64,000 bases of DNA from Chryseobacterium sediminis (GTDB taxonomy: Bacteria > Bacteroidota > Bacteroidia > Flavobacteriales > Weeksellaceae). Position numbers and translations under genes: made by a program. This document shows positions 9,173 through 18,304 of this stretch, one piece after another. The notes under the pieces are model-generated. The model searched no databases, was not told the DNA's origin, and saw only the letters and a program-made list of their open reading frames with translations. The DNA lies in assembly GCF_008386505.1 (NCBI RefSeq), contig NZ_VUNZ01000002.1:186001-250000 (forward strand), given 5' to 3'. Positions within the stretch are counted from its first letter, which is position 1, and each line of letters opens with the position of its first letter.

Positions 9173-10036
9173 ATGAAAGGAATAATATTAGCCGGAGGAT
9201 CCGGAACAAGACTTTACCCTCTAACCATTGCAGTAAGTAAGCAGCTAATGCCTGTTTACGACAAACCAATGATCTATTATCCGCTTTCCACCCTTCTTTT
9301 AGCTGGAATCAAGGATATTCTAATTATTACCACACCACACGATCAGGCAGGTTTCATTAAACTTTTGGGAGATGGCTCTCAGATCGGCTGTAATATAGAA
9401 TACATTGTACAGCCAAGTCCCGATGGTCTGGCGCAGGCATTTATTCTGGGAGATCAGTTTATTGGTGATGATTCTGCTGCATTGGTACTAGGTGATAATA
9501 TTTTCTACGGCTCCGAAATGGGAACTTTACTGAAAAATAAAACCAATCCAAATGGAGGAGTTGTTTTCGCCTATCACGTTGCTGACCCAGAAAGATATGG
9601 TGTTGTAGAATTTGATAAAGATTTAAAAGCCGTTTCTATTGAAGAAAAACCTCTAAACCCTAAGTCAAATTATGCGGTACCTGGTCTTTACTTTTATGAT
9701 AATGATGTAGTAGAAATTGCTAAAAATATCAAACCTTCAGCAAGAGGCGAACTGGAAATCACAGATATCAATAATGTCTATTTAAAAAATGAAAAGCTTG
9801 AGGTTGCTGTTCTTGACAGAGGTACTGCATGGCTGGATACCGGAACTTTTGATTCTCTTCATGATGCTTCAGAATTTGTAAGTGTTATAGAAAAAAGACA
9901 GGGATTTAAAATCGGATGTATTGAAGAAATTGCATTCAGAAATAAATTCATTAATGAAGAGAAACTGCTTGAAACAGCCGCAAAATATGGCAAAAGCGGC
10001 TATGGTGAATACCTGAAACAACTTATTGGCAAATAA
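9173..10036 (+). CDS. rfbA: Glucose-1-phosphate thymidylyltransferase
   Basis: RfbA joins dTTP and glucose-1-phosphate to make dTDP-glucose, the first step of the dTDP-deoxysugar route. The 287-residue protein starts with the nucleotide-binding signature [17 protein letters not shown], followed by [18 protein letters not shown], and has the sugar-binding EEKP and the DTGTFDSL motif near the C-terminus. Size and motifs fit the RmlA family closely. It lies 88 bases after rfbB and is followed by a clear terminator, so it probably ends the ugd-rfbB-rfbA unit. Confidence 0.96.
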   Translation: MKGIILAGGSGTRLYPLTIAVSKQLMPVYDKPMIYYPLSTLLLAGIKDILIITTPHDQAGFIKLLGDGSQIGCNIEYIVQPSPDGLAQAFILGDQFIGDDSAALVLGDNIFYGSEMGTLLKNKTNPNGGVVFAYHVADPERYGVVEFDKDLKAVSIEEKPLNPKSNYAVPGLYFYDNDVVEIAKNIKPSARGELEITDINNVYLKNEKLEVAVLDRGTAWLDTGTFDSLHDASEFVSVIEKRQGFKIGCIEEIAFRNKFINEEKLLETAAKYGKSGYGEYLKQLIGK

Positions 10037-10060
10037 TAAATTTATTTTATAAAAACTCTT

Positions 10061-10091
10061 AAACTATTGGCTTCACAGTCAATAGTTTTTG
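10061..10091 (+). terminator. Terminator after rfbA
   Basis: Arms AAACTATTG (10061-10069) and CAATAGTTT (10080-10088) form a 9-bp stem with a T-run, 24 bases past the rfbA stop. Confidence 0.7.
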
Positions 10092-10185
10092 TCATGCCGC
10101 CAAATATCAATATATTAGTTGTTAATTTTTAATTTTTTACAATGAAAAATTTCAGATTAAGCGATAGGGTAAAAAATAATTATTA

Positions 10186-10193
10186 TAAATTTG
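10186..10193 (+). promoter_or_regulatory. -7 box for the wzm-wzt polysaccharide operon
   Basis: TAAATTTG matches the -7 consensus exactly. Its TTG could be mistaken for a start codon in frame with wzm, but the next ATG at 10209 follows at a normal short leader distance. Confidence 0.6.
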
Positions 10194-10208
10194 CAAAAAC
10201 TTACACAA

Positions 10209-11057
10209 ATGAATGACCCACAACAGACGTGGACAGAGACGATTGATGCAGATCATTCGCTATTTGACTTGAAGCTAAAAGAAGTCTGGAGGTACAAAGA
10301 TCTTGTTTATATGTTTGTAAAAAGAGATTTTGTATCCAGTTTTAAGCAAACTATTTTAGGACCCATCTGGTTTTTTATCAATCCCATTCTAACAACCATT
10401 GTTTATCTGGTTATTTTTGGAAGAATTGCTAAGCTTCCAACAGACGGGGCTCCACCTCTTCTTTTTTATCTGGCGGGTGTTACTCTCTGGAATTATTTTT
10501 CTTCTTCTTTACTGGCAACATCTTCCACTTTTACAGGAAATGCCGGAATCTTCGGAAAAGTGTATTTCCCAAGACTGGTTACCCCACTTTCAATTGTTAT
10601 TTCTAATCTTATGCGGTTTGGGGTACAATTCCTTTTATTTGTACTTGCATGGTTATATTATTATAGTAAAGGAGAAGCTCACCCTAATATCTGGATTCTT
10701 GCAACTCCGTTTCTTATATTTTTGATGGCCCTTTTTTCTTTGGGACTAGGAATGATTTTCTCTGCTCTTACTACAAAATATAAAGATTTAGCAATGCTGC
10801 TAGGCTTTGGAGTAAGCTTATATATGTATGCAACTCCAGTAATATATCCTGTCTCCTCATTACCGGGATTCTTTAAAAAATTGGCATATTACAATCCTTT
10901 AACCGGTATTTTTGAATGTTTTAAATACGCATGGATTGGTGTTGGAGACTTTTCGCCTGCTATGTTGGGAATTAGTACTCTTATTATTCTTATCCTTTTG
11001 ATGATAGGAATTGTTGTATTCAATAAAGTTGAAAAAACTTTTATGGATACAGTGTAA
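10209..11057 (+). CDS. wzm: ABC-2 type polysaccharide export permease
   Basis: This is the membrane half of an ABC exporter that moves lipid-linked polysaccharide across the inner membrane. The 282-residue protein begins with a polar N-terminus and amphipathic region (VWRYKDLVYMFVKRDF), then about six hydrophobic membrane segments, as in Wzm/TagG/KpsM permeases. The motif GPIWFFINPILTTIVY is typical of the family. I place the start at ATG 10209; an in-frame TTG at 10191 lies inside the promoter box. The ATPase partner follows after 32 bases, which strongly supports the assignment. The substrate is presumably the O-antigen-like chain built by the genes downstream. Confidence 0.92.
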   Translation: MNDPQQTWTETIDADHSLFDLKLKEVWRYKDLVYMFVKRDFVSSFKQTILGPIWFFINPILTTIVYLVIFGRIAKLPTDGAPPLLFYLAGVTLWNYFSSSLLATSSTFTGNAGIFGKVYFPRLVTPLSIVISNLMRFGVQFLLFVLAWLYYYSKGEAHPNIWILATPFLIFLMALFSLGLGMIFSALTTKYKDLAMLLGFGVSLYMYATPVIYPVSSLPGFFKKLAYYNPLTGIFECFKYAWIGVGDFSPAMLGISTLIILILLMIGIVVFNKVEKTFMDTV

Positions 11058-11089
11058 TTATTTTTTTAAAAAATTTAAATTTAAAAAAC

Positions 11090-12325
11090 ATGCTGGCCTT
11101 AAAAGCAGAAAATATATCTAAACAATATCGTCTGGGACAAGTCGGTACAGGAACTCTTTCTCATGATCTTAACAGATTCTGGCATAAAGTAAGAGGAAAA
11201 GAAGATCCTTATCTTAAAATTGGAGAAACAAACGATAGAACAACAAAAGGAGATTCTGAATATGTATGGTCTCTTCGTGACATCAATTTTGAAATCGAAA
11301 AAGGAGATGCTGTAGGAATCATAGGAAGAAATGGTGCCGGAAAATCTACGTTACTTAAACTATTGAGTAAAGTCACAAAACCCACTACAGGAAAAATATA
11401 TACAAATGGTAGAATTGCTTCCTTATTGGAGGTTGGTACAGGTTTCCATCCGGAAATGACAGGAAGGGAAAACGTATTTTTAAATGGGGCTATTTTAGGG
11501 ATGACCCGCAAAGAAATCAAACGTAAATTTGATGAGATTGTGGCATTTTCCGGAGTTGAGAGATATATTGACACTCCCGTTAAAAGGTACTCTTCAGGAA
11601 TGTATGTCCGTTTGGCTTTTGCTGTGGCAGCTCATCTGGAATCTGAAATTCTTATTGTAGATGAAGTTCTGGCAGTTGGAGATGCTGAATTTCAAAAAAA
11701 ATGCCTGGGAAAAATGAATGATGTAACAAAAGGTGAAGGTAGAACAATCCTTTTTGTAAGTCATAATATGGCAGCTGTAAAACAACTTTGTACGTCTGGT
11801 ATCTTAATGAAAAATGGGAAATTGGCTCATCAGGGAGATATTAATGACGTATTGGAAAACTATATTATCAATGAACTTTCTCCTAATATTGAATTCAGAT
11901 ATATAGAAGACATAAGTAAAAAAGCCCAGATTCAAAAAGTAAGGGCCTACAATAATAAATCCGTAGAAACTACAGAGTTCGGACATAATGAAGACATTAA
12001 CCTTGATATAAGCTTCATCAATAGAAGTGTAAATACAGGTATCAGGGTTAACATTGCTGTTTTAGATAAATTTGAAAATGTAATTTTCATTACCAGAAAA
12101 GTATTTGACGGAAAAAATGAAAATAATTTTACAATAAAGATTGAAGGTGGTAAATTGATCCCTAATACTTATGTACTTTCAGTCGCTATAGATACTCCCT
12201 CGGTAGAATTATATGATATTATAAAGGGAGGAGTACAACTTAATATCATTGAAACAGGACATGAAAATTTCCTTGCCGGAGACACCGATAACGGAATTAT
12301 CACTCCACCTGTAATATGGATGTAA
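11090..12325 (+). CDS. wzt: ABC transporter ATPase for polysaccharide export, with Wzt C-terminal domain
   Basis: This ATPase powers the permease encoded just upstream. The 411 residues contain Walker A GRNGAGKS (79-86), signature SSGM (169-172) and Walker B ILIVDEV (188-194). The region from about 260 to the end is a beta-rich extension like the carbohydrate-binding domain of Wzt in E. coli O8/O9a, which recognises the modified end of the chain before export. No methyltransferase or kinase that would make such an end is recognised in the window, so the recognised modification is unknown and may be one of the acyl groups encoded nearby. The next gene starts 3 bases after the stop. Confidence 0.92.
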   Translation: MLALKAENISKQYRLGQVGTGTLSHDLNRFWHKVRGKEDPYLKIGETNDRTTKGDSEYVWSLRDINFEIEKGDAVGIIGRNGAGKSTLLKLLSKVTKPTTGKIYTNGRIASLLEVGTGFHPEMTGRENVFLNGAILGMTRKEIKRKFDEIVAFSGVERYIDTPVKRYSSGMYVRLAFAVAAHLESEILIVDEVLAVGDAEFQKKCLGKMNDVTKGEGRTILFVSHNMAAVKQLCTSGILMKNGKLAHQGDINDVLENYIINELSPNIEFRYIEDISKKAQIQKVRAYNNKSVETTEFGHNEDINLDISFINRSVNTGIRVNIAVLDKFENVIFITRKVFDGKNENNFTIKIEGGKLIPNTYVLSVAIDTPSVELYDIIKGGVQLNIIETGHENFLAGDTDNGIITPPVIWM

Positions 12326-12328
12326 ACA

Positions 12329-13636
12329 ATGAGTAAAAAAGTATTGATTCTATCTACAGGTGATGTAAATGGTGCATACGAAGCCATGTACAAAGTAGCT
12401 CATATTATGAAAAATATGGGTCATGAAGTCGTCATGTGTGTAAAACACAAAACAAAGAATGAAGATTTTATTAAAACGTACAAACATCTTTCCTCCTCAA
12501 TAGTACAGCCAAGTTTACTGGCCAGAATCATCAATAAAGTCAAAAATAAATTAAATCCTGTACAACCTCTCAAACCACTCAGTACAGACAGAAAATATTC
12601 TTTTTTCAGTAAAGATGAATTAACAGAAAACATTCATGTTGAAAGTATGCTGAAAACTGTAGGCTTCACCCCTGAATTTATTTTCACTGGGATGACTATT
12701 GATTTTCTCAACAGTACAGATCTTCTCAATATATATAATGCTACCAAAGCAAAAATATACAATATTACAGTGGACATGAATCACTTCACCGGAGGTTGTC
12801 ATTTCTCGTGGGGATGTGAAGGCTATATCAGAGGGTGTGATGAGAATTGTCCTGCCATTACAAAGGAGGATGAAAAAGTAACTGCAAAAAATAATTTTGA
12901 AAGAAAATACAAAAATGCTCAAAAAGCAGGATTCAAAATCATTGCAGGCTCAGGATTAACGTTAATACAGGCTCAAAACTCTAAGATTTATAAAGATCAG
13001 GAAACAATTTATAACATTAACAGTCTTATTGACACCAAGCTGCTTAATGACAAAAATAAATCCATTGCAAAAAACATTTTCTCATTATCTGATGACTGCT
13101 TTTATATTTTGACAGGAGCTCAAAATATGGAAGATCCCAGAAAAGGATTCTCTTATCTTCTGGAAGCATTGGAAATATTAGATCGGGAATTACCTGCAGA
13201 ACAAAAAGAAAAAATAGTTCTTCTGGTTGTTTCCAATAGTGTAAATGAAGAGTTCGACAGAGTTACCTTCAAAAAAAAGAAAATAGACTATATAAAAGAT
13301 TACAGATTATTATCATTATTATATCAGGCAGCTGATCTCTTCATCAACTCATCTATAGAAGATTCAGGTCCTATGATGGTTTCTGAAGCTCTTGCCTGTG
13401 GCACACCTGTTGTGGGATTTGATACGGGAGTTGTCATGAATATGGTAATAAATGATTACAATGGTTATAAAGCTCCATTAAAGGACAGCCAAAAATTAGC
13501 TGAAGGGATCAGAAAAATCTTTGAATTAAGTAAAGATTCTTACAATACCTTTTCTAAAAATGCAGTGAAACAGGTGGAAGAATTTTCGTCCTATGAATAT
13601 GCTGAAGAAATTTTCAAAAAAATTCTTGAATCATGA
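12329..13636 (+). CDS. Glycosyltransferase, GT4-like with cysteine cluster
   Basis: Predicted cytoplasmic glycosyltransferase of the GT-B fold, 435 residues. The N-terminal Rossmann part opens with VLILSTGDVNGAYEAMYKVA, and the C-terminal half has the nucleotide-sugar site EDSGPMMVSEALACGTPVVG. Between them is a cysteine-rich stretch starting at TGGCHFSWGC and ending in CDENCPA, a motif seen in a subgroup of colanic-acid and O-antigen glycosyltransferases and possibly binding a metal. It lies 3 bases after wzt and overlaps the next start by four bases (ATGA), so translation is probably coupled. The sugar it transfers cannot be told from sequence. Confidence 0.85.
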   Translation: MSKKVLILSTGDVNGAYEAMYKVAHIMKNMGHEVVMCVKHKTKNEDFIKTYKHLSSSIVQPSLLARIINKVKNKLNPVQPLKPLSTDRKYSFFSKDELTENIHVESMLKTVGFTPEFIFTGMTIDFLNSTDLLNIYNATKAKIYNITVDMNHFTGGCHFSWGCEGYIRGCDENCPAITKEDEKVTAKNNFERKYKNAQKAGFKIIAGSGLTLIQAQNSKIYKDQETIYNINSLIDTKLLNDKNKSIAKNIFSLSDDCFYILTGAQNMEDPRKGFSYLLEALEILDRELPAEQKEKIVLLVVSNSVNEEFDRVTFKKKKIDYIKDYRLLSLLYQAADLFINSSIEDSGPMMVSEALACGTPVVGFDTGVVMNMVINDYNGYKAPLKDSQKLAEGIRKIFELSKDSYNTFSKNAVKQVEEFSSYEYAEEIFKKILES

Positions 13637-14757
13637 AAAAAATTGCCATTTTAGGAGCAAGCTACCTTCAGCTGCCACTAGTAAAAAAAGCAAAAGAAAA
13701 CAATCATGAAGTACATTGTTTTGCCTGGGATGATGGCAAAGCAATTTGCAAAGAATATGCAGATTATTTCTATGATGTTTCTGTTTTGGAAAAAGAAATC
13801 ATTCTTGCAAAATGTAAAGAGATCAATATTGATGGAATCCTTACTATTGCTACTGATATCTGTATTCCTGTCATAGCATATGTTGCCCACACATTATCTC
13901 TTCCTGGTAATAGTATTGAATGTTCATTACTGACAACTAACAAGTCTTTGATGAGAAAATGTTTTGAAGAAAATAACATTCTGTCTCCTCGCTCTATTGC
14001 AGTTTCGGAATTTAATCCTGATGATTTTAAATCATTCAGTTATCCTTTGATTATAAAACCTTCTGACAGATCCGGAAGTTTAGGAGTAATAAAAGCAGAC
14101 TCTCTGGACGAATGCAGGGAAGCAATAGAAAATGCTGTAAATTATTCTTTCTCTAAAACCTGTGTAGTAGAAGAATATATCAATGGTAAAGAAGTAAGTG
14201 TTGAAACAATAAGTCTGAATGGTCAGCACAAGATTATTACAATTACGGATAAAATCATTACAAAAGAACCTTACTTTGTAGAGCTGGCACACCATCAGCC
14301 CACTTCATTTTCACAGGATATTCAAAATAAAATACATGATATCACGTATGCAATGTTGGAAGCCACAAAAGTAACAAACGGAGCATCTCATGTAGAACTT
14401 ATGATCACAGAAGAGGGTAAAGTATTTCCTATAGAAATTGGCAGCCGGATGGGCGGAGATTTTATAGGTTCGGATCTTGTTCAGCTATCTACAGGATTCG
14501 ATTACGTACAGGCCGTTTTAGATATTGCATTGGGACAGTTTAATTTCCCTGTTGAAATATCACAAAAAAAATATTCCGGCGTTTATTTTCTGTCGGAAAA
14601 CACAAAAAATCTACTTCCTCTCTTTGCTGAAAATAACGAGGAAGAATATATTATTAAAAAAGAAATTACAAACTCTTCATTACAACAGGCGCACTCCAGT
14701 AATGATCGCTCAGGATATTTAATTTACCAGTCTGATAAAAAAATTGATTTGTTATGA
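13633..14757 (+). CDS. ATP-grasp carboxylate-amine ligase-like protein
   Basis: The 374-residue protein has the ATP-grasp plan: an N-terminal Rossmann-like domain (KKIAILGASYLQLPLVKKA), a lid region from about 105, the ATP-binding strand PLIIKPSDRSGSLGV near 138-152, and a metal-binding end FPIEIGSRMGGDFIG. Such enzymes activate a carboxylate as an acyl phosphate and join it to an amine. Here it sits between a glycosyltransferase and a NeuD-like acyltransferase, two genes before the sugar aminotransferase, with four-base overlaps on both sides. I infer that it may attach an amino acid or other acid to an amino sugar, but this is not shown; a role in making a cofactor or peptide is possible. 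It is not PurK, PurT or carbamoyl-phosphate synthase by context. Confidence 0.82.
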   Translation: MKKIAILGASYLQLPLVKKAKENNHEVHCFAWDDGKAICKEYADYFYDVSVLEKEIILAKCKEINIDGILTIATDICIPVIAYVAHTLSLPGNSIECSLLTTNKSLMRKCFEENNILSPRSIAVSEFNPDDFKSFSYPLIIKPSDRSGSLGVIKADSLDECREAIENAVNYSFSKTCVVEEYINGKEVSVETISLNGQHKIITITDKIITKEPYFVELAHHQPTSFSQDIQNKIHDITYAMLEATKVTNGASHVELMITEEGKVFPIEIGSRMGGDFIGSDLVQLSTGFDYVQAVLDIALGQFNFPVEISQKKYSGVYFLSENTKNLLPLFAENNEEEYIIKKEITNSSLQQAHSSNDRSGYLIYQSDKKIDLL

Positions 14758-15386
14758 AACGTATTGCAATCATAGGATCAAGTCATTTGGGACAACAAAT
14801 TCTACATCATATTCATACGGATACAGAAGATAAAGTTGTCGGCTTTTTTGATGACTTTCAGGAAAAAGAAAATACAATTCAGAACCTTCCGGTTTTAGGC
14901 AATAGAAATGATATTCTAAGCTTATTTGAACAAGGCTTGTTTGATGAAATGATAATTGCCATAGGATATAAACACCTAGAGTTCAAAAAGCAGGTGTTTG
15001 AAAACTTTAAAAACAAAATTCCTTTTTATACCTTTATCCATTCTACAAGTATTATTGATGCTTCTGCAAAAATAGGGCAAGGAACAATTGTATATCCAAA
15101 CTGTATGGTTGATCAAAATGTTGAGATTGGAGAAAATGTACTGATAAATATTTCGTGTTCCATTGCTCATGATACAGTAATAGGCAATCATAGTTTTTTG
15201 TCTCCTTCAGTATCATTGGCTGGTTTTGTAAATATTTCGGAATTATGTATCCTTGGAATAAACAGTACTGTTATCGACAATATAAATATTTCAGAAAAAG
15301 TACACCTGGGAGGAGGAACAGTAGTGATTAAAAATTTAGATACATCAGGATTGTATGTTGGTAATCCTGCAAGATTTATAAAATAA
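14754..15386 (+). CDS. NeuD/PglD-family sugar O/N-acyltransferase
   Basis: The 210-residue protein has a small N-terminal Rossmann-like domain (RIAIIGSSHLGQQI) for nucleotide-sugar binding, and a left-handed beta-helix from about residue 95 with hexapeptide repeats (AKIGQGTIVYPN, VEIGENVLINISC). His139 followed by Asp140 in SCSIAHDTVIG corresponds to the catalytic histidine of PglD. PglD-type enzymes acetylate the 4-amino group of UDP- or dTDP-4-amino-4,6-dideoxy sugars from acetyl-CoA. The next gene, 2 bases on, is the aminotransferase expected to make that amino group, so dTDP-Fuc4N is the likely substrate. The acyl donor is not known. Confidence 0.87.
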   Translation: MKRIAIIGSSHLGQQILHHIHTDTEDKVVGFFDDFQEKENTIQNLPVLGNRNDILSLFEQGLFDEMIIAIGYKHLEFKKQVFENFKNKIPFYTFIHSTSIIDASAKIGQGTIVYPNCMVDQNVEIGENVLINISCSIAHDTVIGNHSFLSPSVSLAGFVNISELCILGINSTVIDNINISEKVHLGGGTVVIKNLDTSGLYVGNPARFIK

Positions 15387-15388
15387 AT

Positions 15389-16531
15389 ATGATCCCATTC
15401 AATAAACCATTTATTATAGGTAACGAGCTGACATATATCGAAGAAGCGGTAAAAAGCGGTAAAATTTCAGGTGATGGAATGTTTACAAAGAAATGCCAGC
15501 AATTTTTTGAACAGAAATATCATTTTCCTAAAGTGCTAATGACCACTTCATGTACCGATGCATTGGAGATGGCCGCTATTCTGTGTGATGTAAAACCTGG
15601 TGATGAGGTAATCGTTCCGAGTTATACTTTTGTGTCCTCAGCCAATGCCTTTGCACTTCGCGGCGCCAAAATAGTTTTTGTGGATTCCTACTCAAATAAT
15701 CCTAATATTGATCCTGCAGAAATCGAAAAGCATATTACAGAAAAAACAAAAGTTATTGTTCCTGTACATTATGCAGGAGTAGCCTGTGACATGGAAGAGA
15801 TTATGAATCTTGCACATAAGCACAATCTATTTGTAGTTGAAGATGCAGCCCAGGCAATTGATAGTTATTATACTTTCTCAGACGGAACCCGAAAAGCACT
15901 TGGGTCTATAGGACACTTTGCAGCATTTTCTTTTCATGAAACCAAAAATATCATTGCGGGTGAAGGAGGAATGCTTGCCATTAATGATCCCCGGTATTTT
16001 GACCGTGCTGAAGTAATACGGGAAAAAGGAACAAACAGAAGTGCTTTCTTCCGAGGAGAAGTCAATAAATATGGTTGGGTAGATCTGGGGTCGTCCTTTC
16101 TGCCTTCCGAGATCATCTCTGCTTTCTTATATGCTCAGCTGGAAAACCTTGATATCATTCAGAAAAAAAGATTAGAGATATGGAATAAATATCAAACCGG
16201 GCTGGTTTCATTACAGGAACAAGGATTTATTACATTACCAGACATGCCTGCTTTTGCAACAAACAATGCTCATATGTTTTACATTGTCTGCAACAGCTAT
16301 GAAGAAAGAAGCAGTTTGATCCAACATTTAAAAGCTCAGGATATCCACCCTGTTTTTCATTATTTAAGTTTGAATAAAAGTGATTTCTTCTTGGCCAATA
16401 ATCCTAAAATAGATATCCCGAACTCGGATCATTTTACTGATTGCCTGCTTAGACTTCCATTTTACTATGAACTCTCCCCAAAAGAACAGGACAGCATCAT
16501 AGAGCTTATCAACAGTTTTTTTATAAAATAA
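15389..16531 (+). CDS. wecE: dTDP-4-amino-4,6-dideoxygalactose transaminase (WecE/RffA type)
   Basis: This PLP enzyme of the DegT/DnrJ/EryC1/StrS family moves an amino group from glutamate to dTDP-4-keto-6-deoxyglucose, giving dTDP-Fuc4N. The 380-residue protein resembles E. coli WecE along its length as I remember it: the N-terminus MIPFN, SGDGMFTKKCQQF, PSYTFVSSANAFALRGAKIV, VPVHYAGVACDM, EDAAQ (Asp152) and the PLP lysine at 186 in SFHETKN, then REKGTNRSAFFRG. RfbA and RfbB, which make its substrate, are 5 kb upstream. Distinguishing Fuc4N from Qui4N or 3-amino products is less certain than the family, but the WecE resemblance favours Fuc4N. Confidence 0.92.
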   Translation: MIPFNKPFIIGNELTYIEEAVKSGKISGDGMFTKKCQQFFEQKYHFPKVLMTTSCTDALEMAAILCDVKPGDEVIVPSYTFVSSANAFALRGAKIVFVDSYSNNPNIDPAEIEKHITEKTKVIVPVHYAGVACDMEEIMNLAHKHNLFVVEDAAQAIDSYYTFSDGTRKALGSIGHFAAFSFHETKNIIAGEGGMLAINDPRYFDRAEVIREKGTNRSAFFRGEVNKYGWVDLGSSFLPSEIISAFLYAQLENLDIIQKKRLEIWNKYQTGLVSLQEQGFITLPDMPAFATNNAHMFYIVCNSYEERSSLIQHLKAQDIHPVFHYLSLNKSDFFLANNPKIDIPNSDHFTDCLLRLPFYYELSPKEQDSIIELINSFFIK

Positions 16532-16562
16532 ATAAGAACAGCATCACTCCAATACTAAAAAT

Positions 16563-17177
16563 ATGAATTTTTTAAAAAAGCATATTGTAAATTTTTTGTT
16601 CGATGTACTGAATTCAAATGCTTATAAAACCCACACTCAGAATAAAATCAATACGTGGGCTAAGAAAAGTTTTAAAAGCTTTGGACCGAATTCTGCATTG
16701 CCGGAAGAACACTTGATAAAAAACCCTAAATATATTTCAATAGGTAAAAACTTCAGTTCTTTATTTCATTTACGACTAGAAGCTTGGGACTATTTTCAGG
16801 GAGAAAACTTTACACCGGAAATAGTAATTGGTGATGATGTTATCTGCAATTCCGATGTACATATCGGTGCCATAAATAAAATTATTATTGGAAATAATGT
16901 ACTCATGGCCAGCAGAATATACATTTCTGATCATTCCCACGGAAATATAAGTATTGATGATTTGAAAGATGTCCCCGGAATGAGACCGTTATATTCTAAA
17001 GGTCCGGTAATTATTGAAGACAATGTATGGATTGGTGAAGGAGTATGTATTCTTCCTGGAATAACAATTGGTGAGAATTGTATCATAGGAGCCAACTCTG
17101 TAGTGAATAAGAGTTTTCCAAAAAACTCAGTTATTGCTGGAATTCCCGCCAGATTAATAAAAACATTAGACAACTGA
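16563..17177 (+). CDS. Hexapeptide-repeat acyltransferase (WbbJ/CatB-like)
   Basis: A 204-residue left-handed beta-helix protein. Repeats run from about residue 60 (ISIGKNF, IVIGDDVICNSDVHIG, IIIGNNVLMASRIYISDHSHG) to VIIEDNVWIGEGVCILPGITIGENCIIGANSVV, ending in PARLIK. The DHSHG loop carries the usual catalytic histidine. This is the pattern of O-acetyltransferases acting on sugars of surface polysaccharides, using acetyl-CoA in the cytoplasm. It lies 31 bases after wecE and 2 bases before the WbsX-like gene in the same operon. The acceptor sugar is unknown. Confidence 0.85.
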   Translation: MNFLKKHIVNFLFDVLNSNAYKTHTQNKINTWAKKSFKSFGPNSALPEEHLIKNPKYISIGKNFSSLFHLRLEAWDYFQGENFTPEIVIGDDVICNSDVHIGAINKIIIGNNVLMASRIYISDHSHGNISIDDLKDVPGMRPLYSKGPVIIEDNVWIGEGVCILPGITIGENCIIGANSVVNKSFPKNSVIAGIPARLIKTLDN

Positions 17178-17179
17178 TT

Positions 17180-18304
17180 ATGAAAAAAATAAAACCCCTT
17201 GCATTCTATCTCCCTCAATACCATCCCGTCCCCGAAAATGACGAATGGTGGGGAAAAGGTTTTACAGAATGGACGAATGTAGGAAAAGCCCAACCTTTAT
17301 TTGAAGGACACGAACAACCTATATATCCGGGAGATTTGGGATATTATGATCTTCGCGTTCCGGAAGTAAGAGAACAGCAGGCTCAGATGGCAAAAGACTA
17401 TGGAGTACATGGATTTATTTATTATCATTACTGGTTTGGCAGTGGTAAACAATTGTTGGAACGTGTTGCAAACGATGTACTTAAATCCGGAAAACCTGAT
17501 TTCCCTTTTTGCTTCTGCTGGGCTAATGAAACATGGTCTGGAATATGGCACGGATTATCAGAAAAGATCCTGGCCAAGCAAACTTATCCGGATGAACAGG
17601 ACTTAATTGCTCATTTTGAATATCTTCTACCTTTCTTCAAAGATGAAAGGTATATAAAAGTGGATAACAAACCTCTTTTCATTATCTATGATCCCAACCA
17701 TTTGAATGATGGAGATCCACACTATATTTCTAAATTCAGAGAGCTTGCTAAAGAAAACGGATTTGATGGCTTATATGTTATGGCATCCAATAAACTTCGT
17801 GATGATCTCGATTTCAAGTCTATGGGATATGACAGTAAGATTTCTAATGCTTTTCAGAAAGCATGGATTCCTCATATTGACAAAAAAGAATACATCTCCC
17901 ATTCTCAATATTATAAAAACAGAATAAAAGGATTAATCGGAATTAAGAAAAAAGAGCAGCCTAAAGTCAGAATTCAGGATGCACAGGCGGTAGTCAATGA
18001 CTTAAAGTTTGAAGAAAGCAACGTTACTACCTATCCATGTATCCTTCCTAATTGGGATAATACTCCAAGAAGCGGTTACAGAGGCATCATACTTGCTAAT
18101 AATTCTCCGGAAATATTTGAACAGCAGGTTGAAAAAGCGGCAAAATATCTTGAAGATAAAAACGACTATCCTGAACAGTTTCTAATTGTTAAATCCTGGA
18201 ACGAATGGGCAGAAGGAAATATCCTGGAACCGGATAGAAAATATGGTTTCGGATATCTGAATGCATTAAAAAAAATCTTGAATAAACACAGTCAAAATGA
18301 GTAA
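17180..18304 (+). CDS. WbsX-like protein with glycoside hydrolase 99-like domain
   Basis: The 374-residue protein opens with LAFYLPQYHPVPENDEWWG and GFTEWTNV, followed by FCWANETWSGIW, signatures of the WbsX family, whose fold is like GH99 endo-mannosidase/mannanase. WbsX proteins are found in O-antigen and capsule clusters and are usually listed as putative glycosyltransferases, though the reaction has not been clearly established and a hydrolase or transglycosylase role is possible. The acid-containing SWNEWAEGNILEPD near the end is also conserved. No signal peptide is seen, so it is cytoplasmic. It overlaps the next gene by 8 bases. Confidence 0.86.
   Translation: MKKIKPLAFYLPQYHPVPENDEWWGKGFTEWTNVGKAQPLFEGHEQPIYPGDLGYYDLRVPEVREQQAQMAKDYGVHGFIYYHYWFGSGKQLLERVANDVLKSGKPDFPFCFCWANETWSGIWHGLSEKILAKQTYPDEQDLIAHFEYLLPFFKDERYIKVDNKPLFIIYDPNHLNDGDPHYISKFRELAKENGFDGLYVMASNKLRDDLDFKSMGYDSKISNAFQKAWIPHIDKKEYISHSQYYKNRIKGLIGIKKKEQPKVRIQDAQAVVNDLKFEESNVTTYPCILPNWDNTPRSGYRGIILANNSPEIFEQQVEKAAKYLEDKNDYPEQFLIVKSWNEWAEGNILEPDRKYGFGYLNALKKILNKHSQNE

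Noticed and set aside
9085..10208. Search for rfbC and rfbD between rfbB and wzm
   Set aside because: Only rfbA and non-coding gaps are present; the region holds no epimerase or reductase gene.
11209..11574. Open frame of 121 codons opposite wzt
   Set aside because: It covers the wzt ATPase domain, whose motifs are intact; no separate evidence for a gene.
13633..14757. The ATP-grasp gene as a purine or carbamoyl-phosphate enzyme
   Set aside because: It shares the fold, but the gene position in a sugar cassette with overlapping neighbours and the single-domain size argue against a housekeeping enzyme.
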